From Thiohalocapsa sp963695445 (GTDB lineage: Bacteria > Pseudomonadota > Gammaproteobacteria > Chromatiales > Chromatiaceae): DNA of 64,000 nt. Of this stretch, positions 48,492-57,358 are shown in pieces; position 1 is the stretch's first letter, and each line of letters opens with the position of its first letter. Under the pieces are notes generated by a model, which searched no databases, had not been told where the DNA came from, and saw nothing but the letters and a program-made list of their open reading frames with translations. A program made the position numbers and the translations under genes. Where the stretch lies: positions 12,643 through 76,642 of the forward strand of contig CAVOGV010000024.1 of the NCBI GenBank assembly GCA_963695445.1, written 5' to 3'.

Positions 48492-49352
48492 TCAGCCCGC
48501 CATCGGCGGTTGCAGCGCCGCACGCCGAGCCCGGCGGCGCACAAATAGCCCGGCGGCCACCGCCGACACCAGGTACAGGGCACCGGCCAGCAGGATGATG
48601 GTCGGCCCGGCGGGCAGGTCGGGCGCGTAGGACAAGGCCAGCCCGCCGCTCGTCAGCGCGGCGCCGAGCAGCGTCGCGACCAGCATCATGCCGGCCAGGG
48701 ATCGGGTCCACTGCCCAGCCACCGCCGCCGGCAACGTCAGCAGGGCGATGACCAGGATCAGCCCCACCACTTGGATCATCAACACCACGGTGACCGCCAC
48801 CAAGACCAGCAGCAGTAGGTAGAAAAAGGCCACCGGCACGCCACGCAGCCGGGCAAACTCTTCGTCGAACGCAACGGCGACGAATTGGCGATAGAACAGA
48901 CCCACGGTCACCAGCAGCAACAGGTCCAGCGCGGCCATGAACCAGAGTTCACGGGCGGGCACCAGCAGGATGTTGCCGAACAGGAAGCTCATCAGGTCGC
49001 TGGTGTAACCCGGCGTGCGTGAGATGAACAGGATGCCGATGGCCATGCCGATGGCCCAGAGGGCACCGATGGTGGTGTCTTCGCCGGTGCGCCAGGTCAG
49101 GCGCACCCAGCCGATGAGCAAAGCGGCGAGCACCGCGGCGACGAGCGCGCCAAGCAGCGGGTCGTAACCAAAATAGACGGCCGCACCCATGCCGGCAAGC
49201 ACCGAATGCGCGATGCCGCCAGCCAGGAAGGCGATGCGCTTGACGACGACGAAGGGCCCGATCAGCCCGCAGCCGACACTGGCCAGCACCCCCGCCAGCA
49301 GGGCCTGCTGCAAAAAGCCCTGATCGACCAACGCGGCCAGGAACTCAGCCAT
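48492..49352 (-). CDS. znuB: Zinc ABC transporter permease ZnuB
   Basis: 286 residues from the ATG at 49352 (MAEFLAALVDQGFLQQALLA). About eight membrane helices with the ABC-3 permease pattern (GIAHSVLAGMGAAVYFG, then VGLILVIALLTLPAAVA). It overlaps the end of znuC by eight bases. An upstream open extension to 49460 is inside znuC and is rejected. Forms the inner-membrane channel with ZnuC and ZnuA. Confidence 0.92.
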   Translation of the reverse strand: MAEFLAALVDQGFLQQALLAGVLASVGCGLIGPFVVVKRIAFLAGGIAHSVLAGMGAAVYFGYDPLLGALVAAVLAALLIGWVRLTWRTGEDTTIGALWAIGMAIGILFISRTPGYTSDLMSFLFGNILLVPARELWFMAALDLLLLVTVGLFYRQFVAVAFDEEFARLRGVPVAFFYLLLLVLVAVTVVLMIQVVGLILVIALLTLPAAVAGQWTRSLAGMMLVATLLGAALTSGGLALSYAPDLPAGPTIILLAGALYLVSAVAAGLFVRRRARRAALQPPMAG

Positions 49353-50154
49353 GCGAGGCCCCTCCGGCCGGTGTCTGACCATGATCGTGCCTATGGCTGG
49401 AGACCGGACCGTGGCCGTGTGCATGGCTGATCTGTCGCACTTGCTCGCCGTAGAGATCACCGATGATCTGGCCGTCGATCTGATCGGTGGCGTGACAGAC
49501 CAGGGTGCGGTTGAGACAGGCGACCCGGCTCACATAGCCGGAGATGAAGGCGATGTCGTGGGAGACGACGACGATGGTCAGACGCCGGTTCAGGACCGCC
49601 AGCAGGTCGAAGATCTCGCCCTCCAGGCGTTGGTCGATGTTCGCGGTGGGCTCATCCAGGATCAGGAGTTCCGGCTCCCCGACCAACGCCCGTGCCAGCA
49701 GCACCCGTTGTAGCTGACCTCCGGAGAGGGTGCCGATCTGGCGCTTCACCAAGTCCGCGGCCTCGACCTCCGTCAGCGCCCTGGCCACCGCGGCGCGGTC
49801 GGCGCTGCGATAGCGCCCGAACATCGGCCCGATGCCGAGCCGGCCCATTAGGACCACGTCCTCGACGCTGATGGGGAAGTCGCGCGAAAAAGCCGGATAC
49901 TGCGGCACGTAGCCGATGTGGCGGCGCATTCGGCGCGGCGGGCGGCCGAGCACCAGGATTCGGCCGGCCTGGGGTTCGAGCAGACCCAGCACCAGCTTGA
50001 GCAGCGTACTCTTACCGCCGGCGTTGGGGCCGACCAAACCCAGGAATTCCCCTTGCGCGACGGTCAGATCGACGTCTTCCAGCACCGGCACCGCCCCGTA
50101 GGCGAAGCGCAGATGCTGGATGTCGATGACGGTCTTACCCGCGGCGGCGTTCAT
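49345..50154 (-). CDS. znuC: Zinc ABC transporter ATPase ZnuC
   Basis: 269 residues. Walker A GPNAGGKST (about 41-49), Q-loop VPQYPAFSRDFP, signature LSGGQLQRVLLARAL (about 144) and Walker B LLILDEPTANID (about 168). The C-terminal tail is His-rich (SHAHGHGPVSSHRHDHG), which could sense or buffer zinc. It overlaps znuA by four bases upstream and znuB by eight bases downstream. Confidence 0.93.
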   Translation of the reverse strand: MNAAAGKTVIDIQHLRFAYGAVPVLEDVDLTVAQGEFLGLVGPNAGGKSTLLKLVLGLLEPQAGRILVLGRPPRRMRRHIGYVPQYPAFSRDFPISVEDVVLMGRLGIGPMFGRYRSADRAAVARALTEVEAADLVKRQIGTLSGGQLQRVLLARALVGEPELLILDEPTANIDQRLEGEIFDLLAVLNRRLTIVVVSHDIAFISGYVSRVACLNRTLVCHATDQIDGQIIGDLYGEQVRQISHAHGHGPVSSHRHDHGQTPAGGASHG

Positions 50155-51149
50155 CGCGGCGCTTGCGCGGCGGCGATCAGCCCGGCGACATAGCGCAGGT
50201 TCGCGGCATAGTCCGGGGCGAGCGGGTCCACCGCCTCGACCCGGCCACCGATCTCGTGGGCCACGCGCGCGGCGGCGCGCCGGTCGAACTGGGGCTGCAC
50301 GAAGATCACCCGCGTGCCGGCGGCGCGGGCCTGCTCGATGAGTGCCGTCAGGCGGCGGGCGGTGGGGGCCTTGCCCTCGCGCTCGATCGGGATCTGGGTC
50401 AGACCATAGGCATCGGCAAAGTAGCCCCAGGCAGGGTGATAGACCAGAAAATTCCGGCTCTCGAGCCCGCTCAAGGCAGCGGACAGTTCGGCGTCCAACG
50501 CGGCGAGTTCGGTATTGAAGGCAGCCTGATTCGCCGCGTACAGGGCGGCCCCGTCCGGGTCGAGCTCGGTCAGCGCATCACGGATCGCAACGGCCATGCG
50601 CTGGACCAACCGCGGGCTGGTCCAGACGTGGGCGTCCATGCCCTCGGGCGCTTCTTGCGCCGCGTGCGCATCCGGCTGGTCGGAACCTTTCCCATGCTCG
50701 TGCTCGTGAGGGTCATGGACGTGGTCTTCCTGAGGCCGCAGCGGCAGGCCGTCACGCAGATCCAACACCGGCATGTTCGAGTTGGCCGCGCGGATGCGCT
50801 TCATCCATGCAGCCTCGAACGGCACGCCGACACGCACGTAAAGATCGGCATCGGCCAGCGCCGCGATCTGCTTCGGCGACGGGTCGTAGGTGGCCGGGCT
50901 CTGGCCCGGCAACACCATCGTATGCACCGCGACGCGCTCGCCGCCGACCGCCTCGACAAAGGTGGCCAGGGGCAGCACGCTGACAACCACCGACAATGGC
51001 GGCGCCGGAGTGACGGGCGTGGCGGCAGGGGTCGCGGCCGGGTCGGCAACGGCGGACGACAACAAGGCAAGACCGAGCAAGGCTCCCTGCATGCGCAGGA
51101 GGCCTCCGCGGCCTGCGCTGGGCGACCCGATCAAACGGCGGTTCATCAT
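50151..51149 (-). CDS. znuA: Zinc ABC transporter substrate-binding protein ZnuA
   Basis: 332 residues with an export signal (LLRMQGALLGLALLSSAVA). Zinc ligands are placed as in the cluster A-I binding proteins. The acidic His-rich loop HVHDPHEHEHGKGSD (about 155-170) is characteristic of ZnuA as opposed to manganese binders. Later blocks are GMDAHVWTSPRLVQRMA and VYHPAWGYFADAYGL. Periplasmic high-affinity zinc capture, first gene of a six-gene minus-strand cluster that runs to 46468. Confidence 0.93.
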   Translation of the reverse strand: MMNRRLIGSPSAGRGGLLRMQGALLGLALLSSAVADPAATPAATPVTPAPPLSVVVSVLPLATFVEAVGGERVAVHTMVLPGQSPATYDPSPKQIAALADADLYVRVGVPFEAAWMKRIRAANSNMPVLDLRDGLPLRPQEDHVHDPHEHEHGKGSDQPDAHAAQEAPEGMDAHVWTSPRLVQRMAVAIRDALTELDPDGAALYAANQAAFNTELAALDAELSAALSGLESRNFLVYHPAWGYFADAYGLTQIPIEREGKAPTARRLTALIEQARAAGTRVIFVQPQFDRRAAARVAHEIGGRVEAVDPLAPDYAANLRYVAGLIAAAQAPR

Positions 51150-51177
51150 TGACGGCGGCTCCGGCTACGACCTTATC

Positions 51178-51204
51178 GTTGAGGCGATTTCTGTCAGTCG
51201 CCTT
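51178..51204. repeat. Short GAGGCGATTTCTGTCAG palindromic element upstream of znuA
   Basis: TGAGGCGATTTCTGTCAGTC followed by GCCTTAG: arms AGGCGA and TCGCCT can pair. Same family as the elements at 591, 21581 and 33114, here in a promoter region instead of at a stop codon. Confidence 0.65.
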
Positions 51205-51210
51205 AGGCCG

Positions 51211-51231
51211 GAAATGTAACGATATAACGGC
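51211..51231. promoter_or_regulatory. Candidate Zur box upstream of znuA
   Basis: GAAATGTAACGATATAACGG resembles the gammaproteobacterial Zur site (GAAATGTTATANTATAACATTTC): the left half and the ATATAAC core are kept, while the right flank is degenerate. It lies 62-82 bases upstream of the znuA start and next to the local AT-rich stretch, where a promoter would be expected. Confidence 0.5.
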
Positions 51232-51614
51232 AAAAAACCAAGTGCCGCGAGCGCGAACGCCGAGAGCCAGCATTGCGCACTGTTGTCGCTCACGCCATTA
51301 CGCAAGTATTTCTCAGACTGATCCGGGATGGCCGTGCCGGATTCGTCCACCGTCATGCCAGGTGTGTGAGAGACAGCATATCGTGGCTTGAGGCGGTCGG
51401 TCGGCCTAATGTCCGCAGTCGGCCAGCAGCGGACCCAGAACGCGACCTGTGCTAAGTTCGCATGGACCGCAACCCCCTCGACGGTCGCGGCGCTCCTCAT
51501 CGGTCCACGGGTGTCTCGTGCTTCTGGGAAACATGCCGTTCACGGGAGTTCTCCGAAAACCAGACAACCACTTGTTCGGCTTGGAAGGGATCGATCGTAA
51601 TCTACGAGATCTAA
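51232..51614. other. Intergenic region between znuA and the PIN gene
   Basis: About 380 bases without a gene. It includes TCGGCCAGCAGCGGACC near 51419, which resembles parts of the tandem repeat at 60914 and a degenerate copy near 54090, suggesting a dispersed repeat family. No ORF has protein-like composition. Confidence 0.4.
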
Positions 51615-52098
51615 ATGGCAAAGATCTACATCGAAACGTCCATCGTCTCCTACCTCACCGCGCGGCCATCCAACAATTTGATCGCTGCTGCGTGGCAAGA
51701 GGGAAACGGTCGATTGGTGGGAAACGCAAAGGGGCCGATTTGACTTGTACATCTCAGAGGTGGTCGTAGAAGAGGCAGGCCGAGGCGATGAGTCAGCGGC
51801 GTCGCGACGACTTCGGGCACTTGAAGATATTGAGGTCCTGCAACTTGACAAGAAATCCGTGGCGCTCTCCAAGGCGCTGATTGAACGAGGCGCAGTACCA
51901 AGAAAAGCGCTGGGACGATGCGTTGCACTTGGCCGTTGCCGCGGTGAACGGCATGGGGTTCTGCTCACCTGGAATTGTCGGCACATTGACAACGCCGAGC
52001 TGAAGCCAAAGATCAGAAACGTCATAGACAGCGAGGGTTACCAATGTCCCGAGATAGCAACCCCAATCGAGTTAATGGGAGTCCATGACGATGACTGA
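51615..52098 (+). pseudogene. PIN-domain protein (VapC-like toxin), three frameshifts
   Basis: Begins MAKIYIETSIVSYLTARPSN, the acidic first strand of PIN nucleases, with the family E/D at TSIV. An extra G near 51702 must be removed to reach ETVDWWETQRGRFDLYISEV, a base is missing near 51910 before EKRWDDALHLAVAAVNGMG, and one T is missing near 51953 before LLTWNCRHIDNAEL. All acidic positions expected for the metal site are present after correction. PIN toxins cleave RNA, usually tRNA or rRNA. The downstream small gene overlaps by 14 bases. Confidence 0.7.
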
Positions 52099-52285
52099 CG
52101 AGGTAATGAAGGAACTTTGGGCCACAAAAGACAAGATAGCCAACGAGCACCGCTACGACATCGACGAACTGGCCGAGTATTTCCTACAGAAACAATCTTC
52201 TCGCCGCGGCAGATTCCACTGCGACGAGCGAGACCTGAGAGCCGAACAAGGCGCTCCAGCCGACGTCCGTATCTCGCGCGGCTGA
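52085..52285 (+). CDS. Small antitoxin-like protein downstream of the PIN gene
   Basis: 66 residues (MTDEVMKELWATKDKIANEH and then RYDIDELAEYFLQKQ). Small proteins with a KDxIAxEHxYDxDxL pattern commonly accompany PIN toxins and are likely antitoxins. It overlaps the PIN gene's end by 14 bases, so translation is coupled. The order, toxin first, is reversed from canonical vapBC. The tail (EQGAPADVRISRG) is a common end of this family as I recall it. Confidence 0.6.
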   Translation: MTMTDEVMKELWATKDKIANEHRYDIDELAEYFLQKQSSRRGRFHCDERDLRAEQGAPADVRISRG

Positions 52286-52519
52286 GCGCAAGCCTTCAGG
52301 GCAAGGTCTGATGTCTCCTATGGGTCGTGACCTGCCACCGGCCGGCAGCCGGAGAGCGTCAGGAGAGGCCCAGGAAGCGGACCTCCAGCCGTCGGGAGCT
52401 GTGTCCGACGCACTGGCAGGTGCAACGGTTAGGGCAGCATTTCAGGACATGAAGTACACTGAATGCACGATTCCGCCAGCGAACGGCGGCGGATTCCGTC
52501 TCGATGCGGAGGAAGCCAA

Positions 52520-52882
52520 CTGGACAAAGAGCTATCCCGTAAGATCGGCGAGCGCCTGCGCATGGCACGCACGGTCCAAGGCCTGAGCCTCTCGCAGCTG
52601 AGTGCGCTGACCGACGGTGCGCTATTGAAGTCCCGAATCAGCAACTTCGAGCAGGGCATTCGCCGCCCTTCGGTCGAGGTCGCCGTCATGTTGGCCGACG
52701 TGCTCCAGGACGTGTCCCCGGCCTATCTACTCTGTCTCGACATCGGGTCCGACGATGAACTCTCGCCCGACGAGACCCGTCTGCTACATCGGTTTCGCAA
52801 GGCCGACGCCCGCGGTCGAGCGACGCTCCTGGCCGTCGCTGCCCAACAGGCAACCCACCATCAAGCGGGCGAACTGCGGTGA
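52520..52882 (+). CDS. XRE-family transcriptional regulator, probable CTG start
   Basis: Open frame extends from 52463, but alignment with the paralogue at 53027 places the start at LDKELSRKIGERLRMAR, where the codon is CTG. GGAGGA (52508-52513) lies six bases before this CTG, an ideal ribosome site, and none precedes the ATG at 52463. The HTH reads LSLSQLSALTDGALLKSRIS followed by NFEQGIRRPS. About 120 residues, with a C-terminal helical segment (DETRLLHRFRKADARGRATLL). The upstream region has CCGCC-N7-GGCGG (52473-52489), a possible operator. Confidence 0.7.
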   Translation: MDKELSRKIGERLRMARTVQGLSLSQLSALTDGALLKSRISNFEQGIRRPSVEVAVMLADVLQDVSPAYLLCLDIGSDDELSPDETRLLHRFRKADARGRATLLAVAAQQATHHQAGELR

Positions 52883-53026
52883 GCCACGGCATCTGTGGAT
52901 AACGCGGTTGAAGCGGTCCTGCGTGATCTCCGCAACGCTCGGATTAGCGGTCGCTGGTGCCAAATTGGTCAAATAGCGACCGCCGACTCGGCGTCGAATC
53001 GATTGAGGCCACAGTGAGAAGGCCAA

Positions 53027-53815
53027 ATGGACGATGACCTTGCCCACAGCATCTCCGCGCGCTTGCGCGCAGCACGCCAGGCGCGCGGAGTGAGCCTCTC
53101 GCAATTGAGCGCGCTCACTGACGGAGCGCTGTCGAAATCGCGCATCAGCAATTACGAGCAAGGCCTTCGGCGTTTGACCGCAGAGCCGGCGCACATCCTC
53201 GCCCTGGCCCTCGGCAATGTCTCATCAGACTACCTGTTGTGTCGTGAGGAGGGACCGGGCAAGGATCACGACGAGGAACGGCTATTGCTGCTGTATCGCT
53301 CAGCGCCGCCCGCACTTCGCCACGAGTTGATCGAGGTCCTGAAAGATCTGGTGCACGCGCCCGCGCAGACGGGGCAGAAGGCCGCGCCCATGGATGCCGT
53401 GGCGGCCCAGCGCATGGTGGCGGCGCGTTGGCCCGAACTGGTGCTCGACGCGACGACGTACGTCAACACCCGCCGTTTCGCGACCTGGATCTGCCGCGTG
53501 CATGCGGAGGAAGTCCAGCGGTCCGTGCGGACACTCTCGGCCATGACAGCGAATCCCTGCCCGGCTTGCCATGCGCTCGACCAGCGCCGGGCTAGGAGCG
53601 CCGAGCGCGAGGACCCGCACGCCGAGCAGCATCTGGCGTTGCTGGCCGCCAGCGGTGACGCGCGGGCGGCGGAAATCTATCGGCTCTGGCTGGTGGGCGA
53701 GACGCTGTCTGAGACCGCCCGCAGGCTCGATATCACGCCGCAGGCGGTCGACCAGCGGTTCGCCAAGATCCGCAAGCGTTTGCGTGAGGTTGGGCAGGGC
53801 AGCGATTGCCGGTGA
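53027..53815 (+). CDS. XRE regulator fused to a C-terminal sigma-like helix-turn-helix
   Basis: 262 residues. The N-terminal HTH (VSLSQLSALTDGALSKSRIS, NYEQGLRR) is paralogous to the preceding gene. The middle contains CPACH in TANPCPACHALDQ. The C-terminal part (IYRLWLVGETLSETARRLDI and TPQAVDQRFAKIRKRLREVG) looks like a sigma-70 region 4 or LuxR-type HTH. Two different DNA-binding modules in one chain is unusual. A perfect palindrome CGCCGA-C-TCGGCG (52981-52993) precedes the gene and may be its operator. Function unknown. Confidence 0.7.
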   Translation: MDDDLAHSISARLRAARQARGVSLSQLSALTDGALSKSRISNYEQGLRRLTAEPAHILALALGNVSSDYLLCREEGPGKDHDEERLLLLYRSAPPALRHELIEVLKDLVHAPAQTGQKAAPMDAVAAQRMVAARWPELVLDATTYVNTRRFATWICRVHAEEVQRSVRTLSAMTANPCPACHALDQRRARSAEREDPHAEQHLALLAASGDARAAEIYRLWLVGETLSETARRLDITPQAVDQRFAKIRKRLREVGQGSDCR

Positions 53816-54175
53816 GATGGCAGTCAATGTCTCGGGCTTCGTGGGTCTGACTGCCTGCAAACCGGGTGGTCTCGCTCAATTCGTTCGTGAAATTCGTCAG
53901 AGCAATGCGCGGCGGATCTGCGGGATTCTGTCACCACTGTTTTCGGTGCGTTCTGCTACAGGCTATCCTTTGCCCTCTCAGCTGGCCCTCCGGCTGCGAT
54001 CGCCCACAAGCGCATGTTCGGCAGGCATCATCTACAGTCGGACCGACGTCCCAAACCGGCCATCGGTCGCCGACGCAGCCGGCGGCAGACAGTCGGCCAG
54101 GAGCGGTTGTCATTCGCGCCCCGTGGTGAGCCAACATGTAAGCCTGTCATGTAAACACCCTCTAGAGACCAATCG
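53816..54175. other. Intergenic region before the ABC1 kinase gene
   Basis: 360 bases without a gene. AGTCGGCCAGGAGCGGTTGTC near 54090 resembles the repeat seen near 51419 and 60914. No promoter could be assigned with confidence. Confidence 0.4.
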
Positions 54176-55627
54176 ATGAATTGGGACGCCCTCATCCACG
54201 AAGCCTCGGTCGAGCCACTGCTCGCCGCGGACTACGCGCACTTCTCCCGCCCCATCAGTGAAGCCCTGGTGGTGTTTCTGTCGGGATTGCCCCAAGACGC
54301 ACAACAGCAGATCCTGGCCACCCAGGCCGTCCTGCCAAGCACGGCCACGACTGCGGAGCGTGTTAGGCGACTGGCGCAGCAATGCCCGGTGCTGCACAAG
54401 CTGGGCCAGACGCTGGCGCGGGACCGGCGACTCGATCCTGCGCTGCGCTGCGAGCTGCGAGCACTGGAGTCGCTGCCGCCCAGCGTCCCGCTGGAGACGA
54501 TTCGAGCGACCCTCGATCAGGAGCTCGGCCCACTGGACCGGCTCGGCATCCGTCTTGATCAGCAGGCCATCGCCGAAGCCAGCGTCGCCGTGGTCATCGG
54601 TTATCGGGACGAGCGGCGCAGCGGTGTCTTCAAGGTCCTCAAGCCAGGGATCGAGGAGCGGCTAGCGCTCGAGCTCGAACTGCTGCAGCGTATCGGCGCC
54701 TTTCTCGATGAGCGCTGCGATGCGCTCGCGATTCCGAAGATCGGCTACGAAGAGGCCTTTTTTCTCGTGCGGGACAAGCTGCAGGACGAGGTTCGACTCG
54801 GTGTCGAGCAACGCCATCTAGCCCTGGCAGCGGAGCAATATGCGGGGCGCGCTCGCGTTCAGGTGCCCGGACTGCATGAGTATTGCACCGCCCGCGTGAC
54901 CGCCATGGACCGCGTCGCAGGCCGCAAGATATCCGAACCCGGACACCTCAGCATGCGCGAGCGGCGTGACACTGCGCAGCTATTGGCGTCGACGCTGCTT
55001 GCGCAGCCGCTGTTTTCAACCCAGGAGCAGGCGCTGTTCCATGGCGACCCGCACGCCGGCAATCTGCTGTTCACGCCCGATGGTCGGCTCGTCCTCCTCG
55101 ATTGGAGCCTGGCCGGAACCTTGCGGCAGCGCGATCGCGAAGTGATGGTGCATGCGATGCTGGGCGCGATGTTGCGGGATGAGGGGCTGGTGGTCGACAT
55201 GCTGGCCGCGCTGTCCGCCGATGCACCAGCAGGCAAGCCCGCAGACAAGGAGGCGTTGCGCGCGGTGGTGCGCGAGGCGTTGCGCAGTTTGGGTTACGAT
55301 CAGCTCCCCGGCTTCAGTTGGCTGGTGGGCCTGACGGACGCCGCCGTCGAGAAGGCCGGCCTGGCGGCGCGGGCCGACCTGCTGATGTTTCGTAAGGCGT
55401 TGCACACCCTGAACGACCTGGTTATCGATATCGGTGCGAGTGAGCGCTCACTCGATCTGGCCCTGTTTTTCGGTTATGCGGAGAATCTCGTCGCCGAGTG
55501 GCCGCGGCGCTGGCTGACGGCACCTGATTCACGCGCCTTCGCCACCCGTCTGTCGAACTGGGACTTGACCGGCCTGATGTTTCAATACCCGCTGCTCGCG
55601 GCGCGGTTTTGGACCGCATTCATTTGA
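54176..55627 (+). CDS. ABC1/AarF (UbiB-like) atypical kinase
   Basis: 483 residues. The kinase core includes FKVLKPGIEERLALELELL (phosphate-binding Lys near residue 160), the catalytic-loop motif FHGDPHAGNLLF (about 290) and the metal motif LLDWSLAG (about 309). Unlike UbiB it lacks a C-terminal two-helix anchor. Substrate unknown; ABC1 proteins act in quinone or lipid metabolism. Its position in an accessory region next to XRE regulators is unusual for a housekeeping role. Intact. Confidence 0.8.
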   Translation: MNWDALIHEASVEPLLAADYAHFSRPISEALVVFLSGLPQDAQQQILATQAVLPSTATTAERVRRLAQQCPVLHKLGQTLARDRRLDPALRCELRALESLPPSVPLETIRATLDQELGPLDRLGIRLDQQAIAEASVAVVIGYRDERRSGVFKVLKPGIEERLALELELLQRIGAFLDERCDALAIPKIGYEEAFFLVRDKLQDEVRLGVEQRHLALAAEQYAGRARVQVPGLHEYCTARVTAMDRVAGRKISEPGHLSMRERRDTAQLLASTLLAQPLFSTQEQALFHGDPHAGNLLFTPDGRLVLLDWSLAGTLRQRDREVMVHAMLGAMLRDEGLVVDMLAALSADAPAGKPADKEALRAVVREALRSLGYDQLPGFSWLVGLTDAAVEKAGLAARADLLMFRKALHTLNDLVIDIGASERSLDLALFFGYAENLVAEWPRRWLTAPDSRAFATRLSNWDLTGLMFQYPLLAARFWTAFI

Positions 55628-56026
55628 AGGATAGTGCGCCGGCTTGCGTCCGCTACCTCACGGGCGAAGGCGACCGCCGCCGCCCGCAGCGGCGCTCTTG
55701 GCGCGAGAGCGGTGGATGAAGCTTACCGCCCCAAATCGGGCACGCGCGCTGGCGCCGCTGTCGGTCGGGCCTCGTCGCCGCCGCCAAGCCCTGCGACCTG
55801 ACATCAAAACTGCATGAGCGGTTTACGGCTCTACGATGGGAAATTGAACAGCCTAGCCTGGGCCGAGCGCAACCTACGGGGAGGGACGAGCCTGCATTCC
55901 GGCAAGAGGACCCGCTTACTGAGACGACTACGACTGATCGTTGAGCGCCTCGTCGAGCGGTTCCTGATCGAAAAGCCGAACGCAGGTGTGAACCTTTTGG
56001 CGGCGATCAGCGACCGCCTCCTTGAG
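55628..56026. other. Intergenic region without a recognised gene
   Basis: About 400 bases. A plus-strand frame at 55814-56041 (75 residues, Arg/Leu-rich) has no ribosome site or family resemblance and is not called. No structured repeat was noticed. Confidence 0.4.
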
Positions 56027-56257
56027 CTAGCTGGACCTTGAGTATTGACCACGCTCTTCCGTCTCACTGAGGTAAGTCGCCGCCACTGCTTCGGCGACGG
56101 TCGTGCCCCTCTCCCGCAAAACGTGGAAGAGCAATGCCCGCACGGAGGTGGCATCCAAAACCATGAGCAGCCTCCCAGCCGACGCCGTGTCGCCGGCATC
56201 GAGCAGCGGGTCGACCTCCTCAAGGATTTCCTGGGTCATCTCCAACATCGTCGGCAC
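56027..56257 (-). CDS. Small acidic hypothetical protein
   Basis: 76 residues: MLEMTQEILEEVDPLLDAGD, then RLLMVLDATSVRALLFHVLR. Acidic and helical, with no signal peptide. Composition is coherent and unlike that of the shadow frames around it. Not recognised; it could be an antitoxin-type or regulatory protein, given the accessory surroundings. Confidence 0.45.
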   Translation of the reverse strand: MPTMLEMTQEILEEVDPLLDAGDTASAGRLLMVLDATSVRALLFHVLRERGTTVAEAVAATYLSETEERGQYSRSS

Positions 56258-56384
56258 CTCTGCAACTTGGTCTACCTATATCGATACCACAGAGATAAGA
56301 CAGATTTTGTGCGCTGCAGCAAGTTTCACCGCTTGATGCCGATGGAAGCTGCGACTAGCTCGATTCGGCGGTGTCCCCAGCCGA

Positions 56385-56789
56385 CTATTGCGGCTTGAAC
56401 GTGAGGAAGTGCATGCAGTGCTCGAGCAAGGAACCTTCTGGGTTGTTACGTCTGAAGCGGAGAAAACCGCCTACTCTTTTTCGATAGGGATTTCGCGGGT
56501 TATACAGGCCCAGCACGTAACCGTCGCTCAATCGCAGGCGAAGCATCGGTGGCATGCCGTTGCTCAGTCTTCCTCTGACTCGCGGGACAAACCGCTTCGC
56601 CTGCGGCGAGCGGCGAACGTAGCGGGGGCACCATACCCGTAACGGGTACCCATAGGGCATCGGGCAAGGCTTCTCCAGACAGTCGCGCATCGTCTTGGCA
56701 AGAGACAATTCCTGCTGGAACAGCGCCACGTGCTTGCCGACCCGTTCGTCGACTCTGGTCGCGGATGACATCTGTGAAAACCACTTCAC
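56385..56789 (-). CDS. Unrecognised ORF with AT-rich upstream region
   Basis: 134 residues, basic (MPPMLRLRLSDGYVLGLYNP, RKRVGGFLRFRRNNPEGSLL). The start abuts a 95-bp AT-rich segment (56785-56880), which would make a natural promoter. No family recognised. Codon usage looks different from neighbouring genes and may reflect horizontal acquisition. Competing frames exist on both strands, so this call is weak. Confidence 0.35.
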   Translation of the reverse strand: MKWFSQMSSATRVDERVGKHVALFQQELSLAKTMRDCLEKPCPMPYGYPLRVWCPRYVRRSPQAKRFVPRVRGRLSNGMPPMLRLRLSDGYVLGLYNPRNPYRKRVGGFLRFRRNNPEGSLLEHCMHFLTFKPQ

Positions 56790-57358
56790 TAACGATAAGG
56801 TATTATGCTCTTAAAGTATTTTCTATATAAATACTACAACTAATTAGTGTTAAGACACTTTGACAGATTATTCGCCGCAGGTCCGTGAACGATTTCGCGT
56901 TTCAGCTCAAACGTGCTTTGCATTCCTTAGCCGGAGCTGGCAAACGGAAATACATCTGTTCGCGCTCCTGGTCGGGCTGGTGGTCGCAAGGGGCCGAAAT
57001 ACGCACGAGTAGCGTAAGAGAGGTGAAACAACCCGTGTTCGGTCAGGTGCAGACCTTCAATCCCTAGCCGTCCACGGCAAGGGCTGACTGGCAGGAATCG
57101 GCCACTTCCGGTCACTGATCTCTCGGCCGGGAGCGTCTGGTGAATCCAACAAACCGGGCATTGAATTTCCGAGCGCCCCGTTCCAGTTGCACGAGAAGAC
57201 GAACAGGAAGTCATGCCCACAGTCCGGCCATCTGGCCCGGGCGAAACCAGAGGCAAGGATGCAGCGGGAAGGCGTCGGCTGCCGCAGCCGACAGCCGTGG
57301 CGGGTAGCGTAGATCTGCGGGGGAGCGACGCTCTGATCGGCCGGCAGTGGTGACGGCG
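56790..57358. other. AT-rich island and gene-free stretch
   Basis: 56785-56880 is strikingly AT-rich for this genome (for example TATTTTCTATATAAATACTA and AACTAATTAGTGTTAAG). The remaining bases to 57358 show no convincing gene. It may hold a foreign promoter or an integration scar. Confidence 0.5.

Noticed and set aside
55814..56041. 75-residue plus-strand frame after the ABC1 kinase gene
   Set aside because: No ribosome site, no family resemblance, Arg/Leu-rich composition of a random frame.
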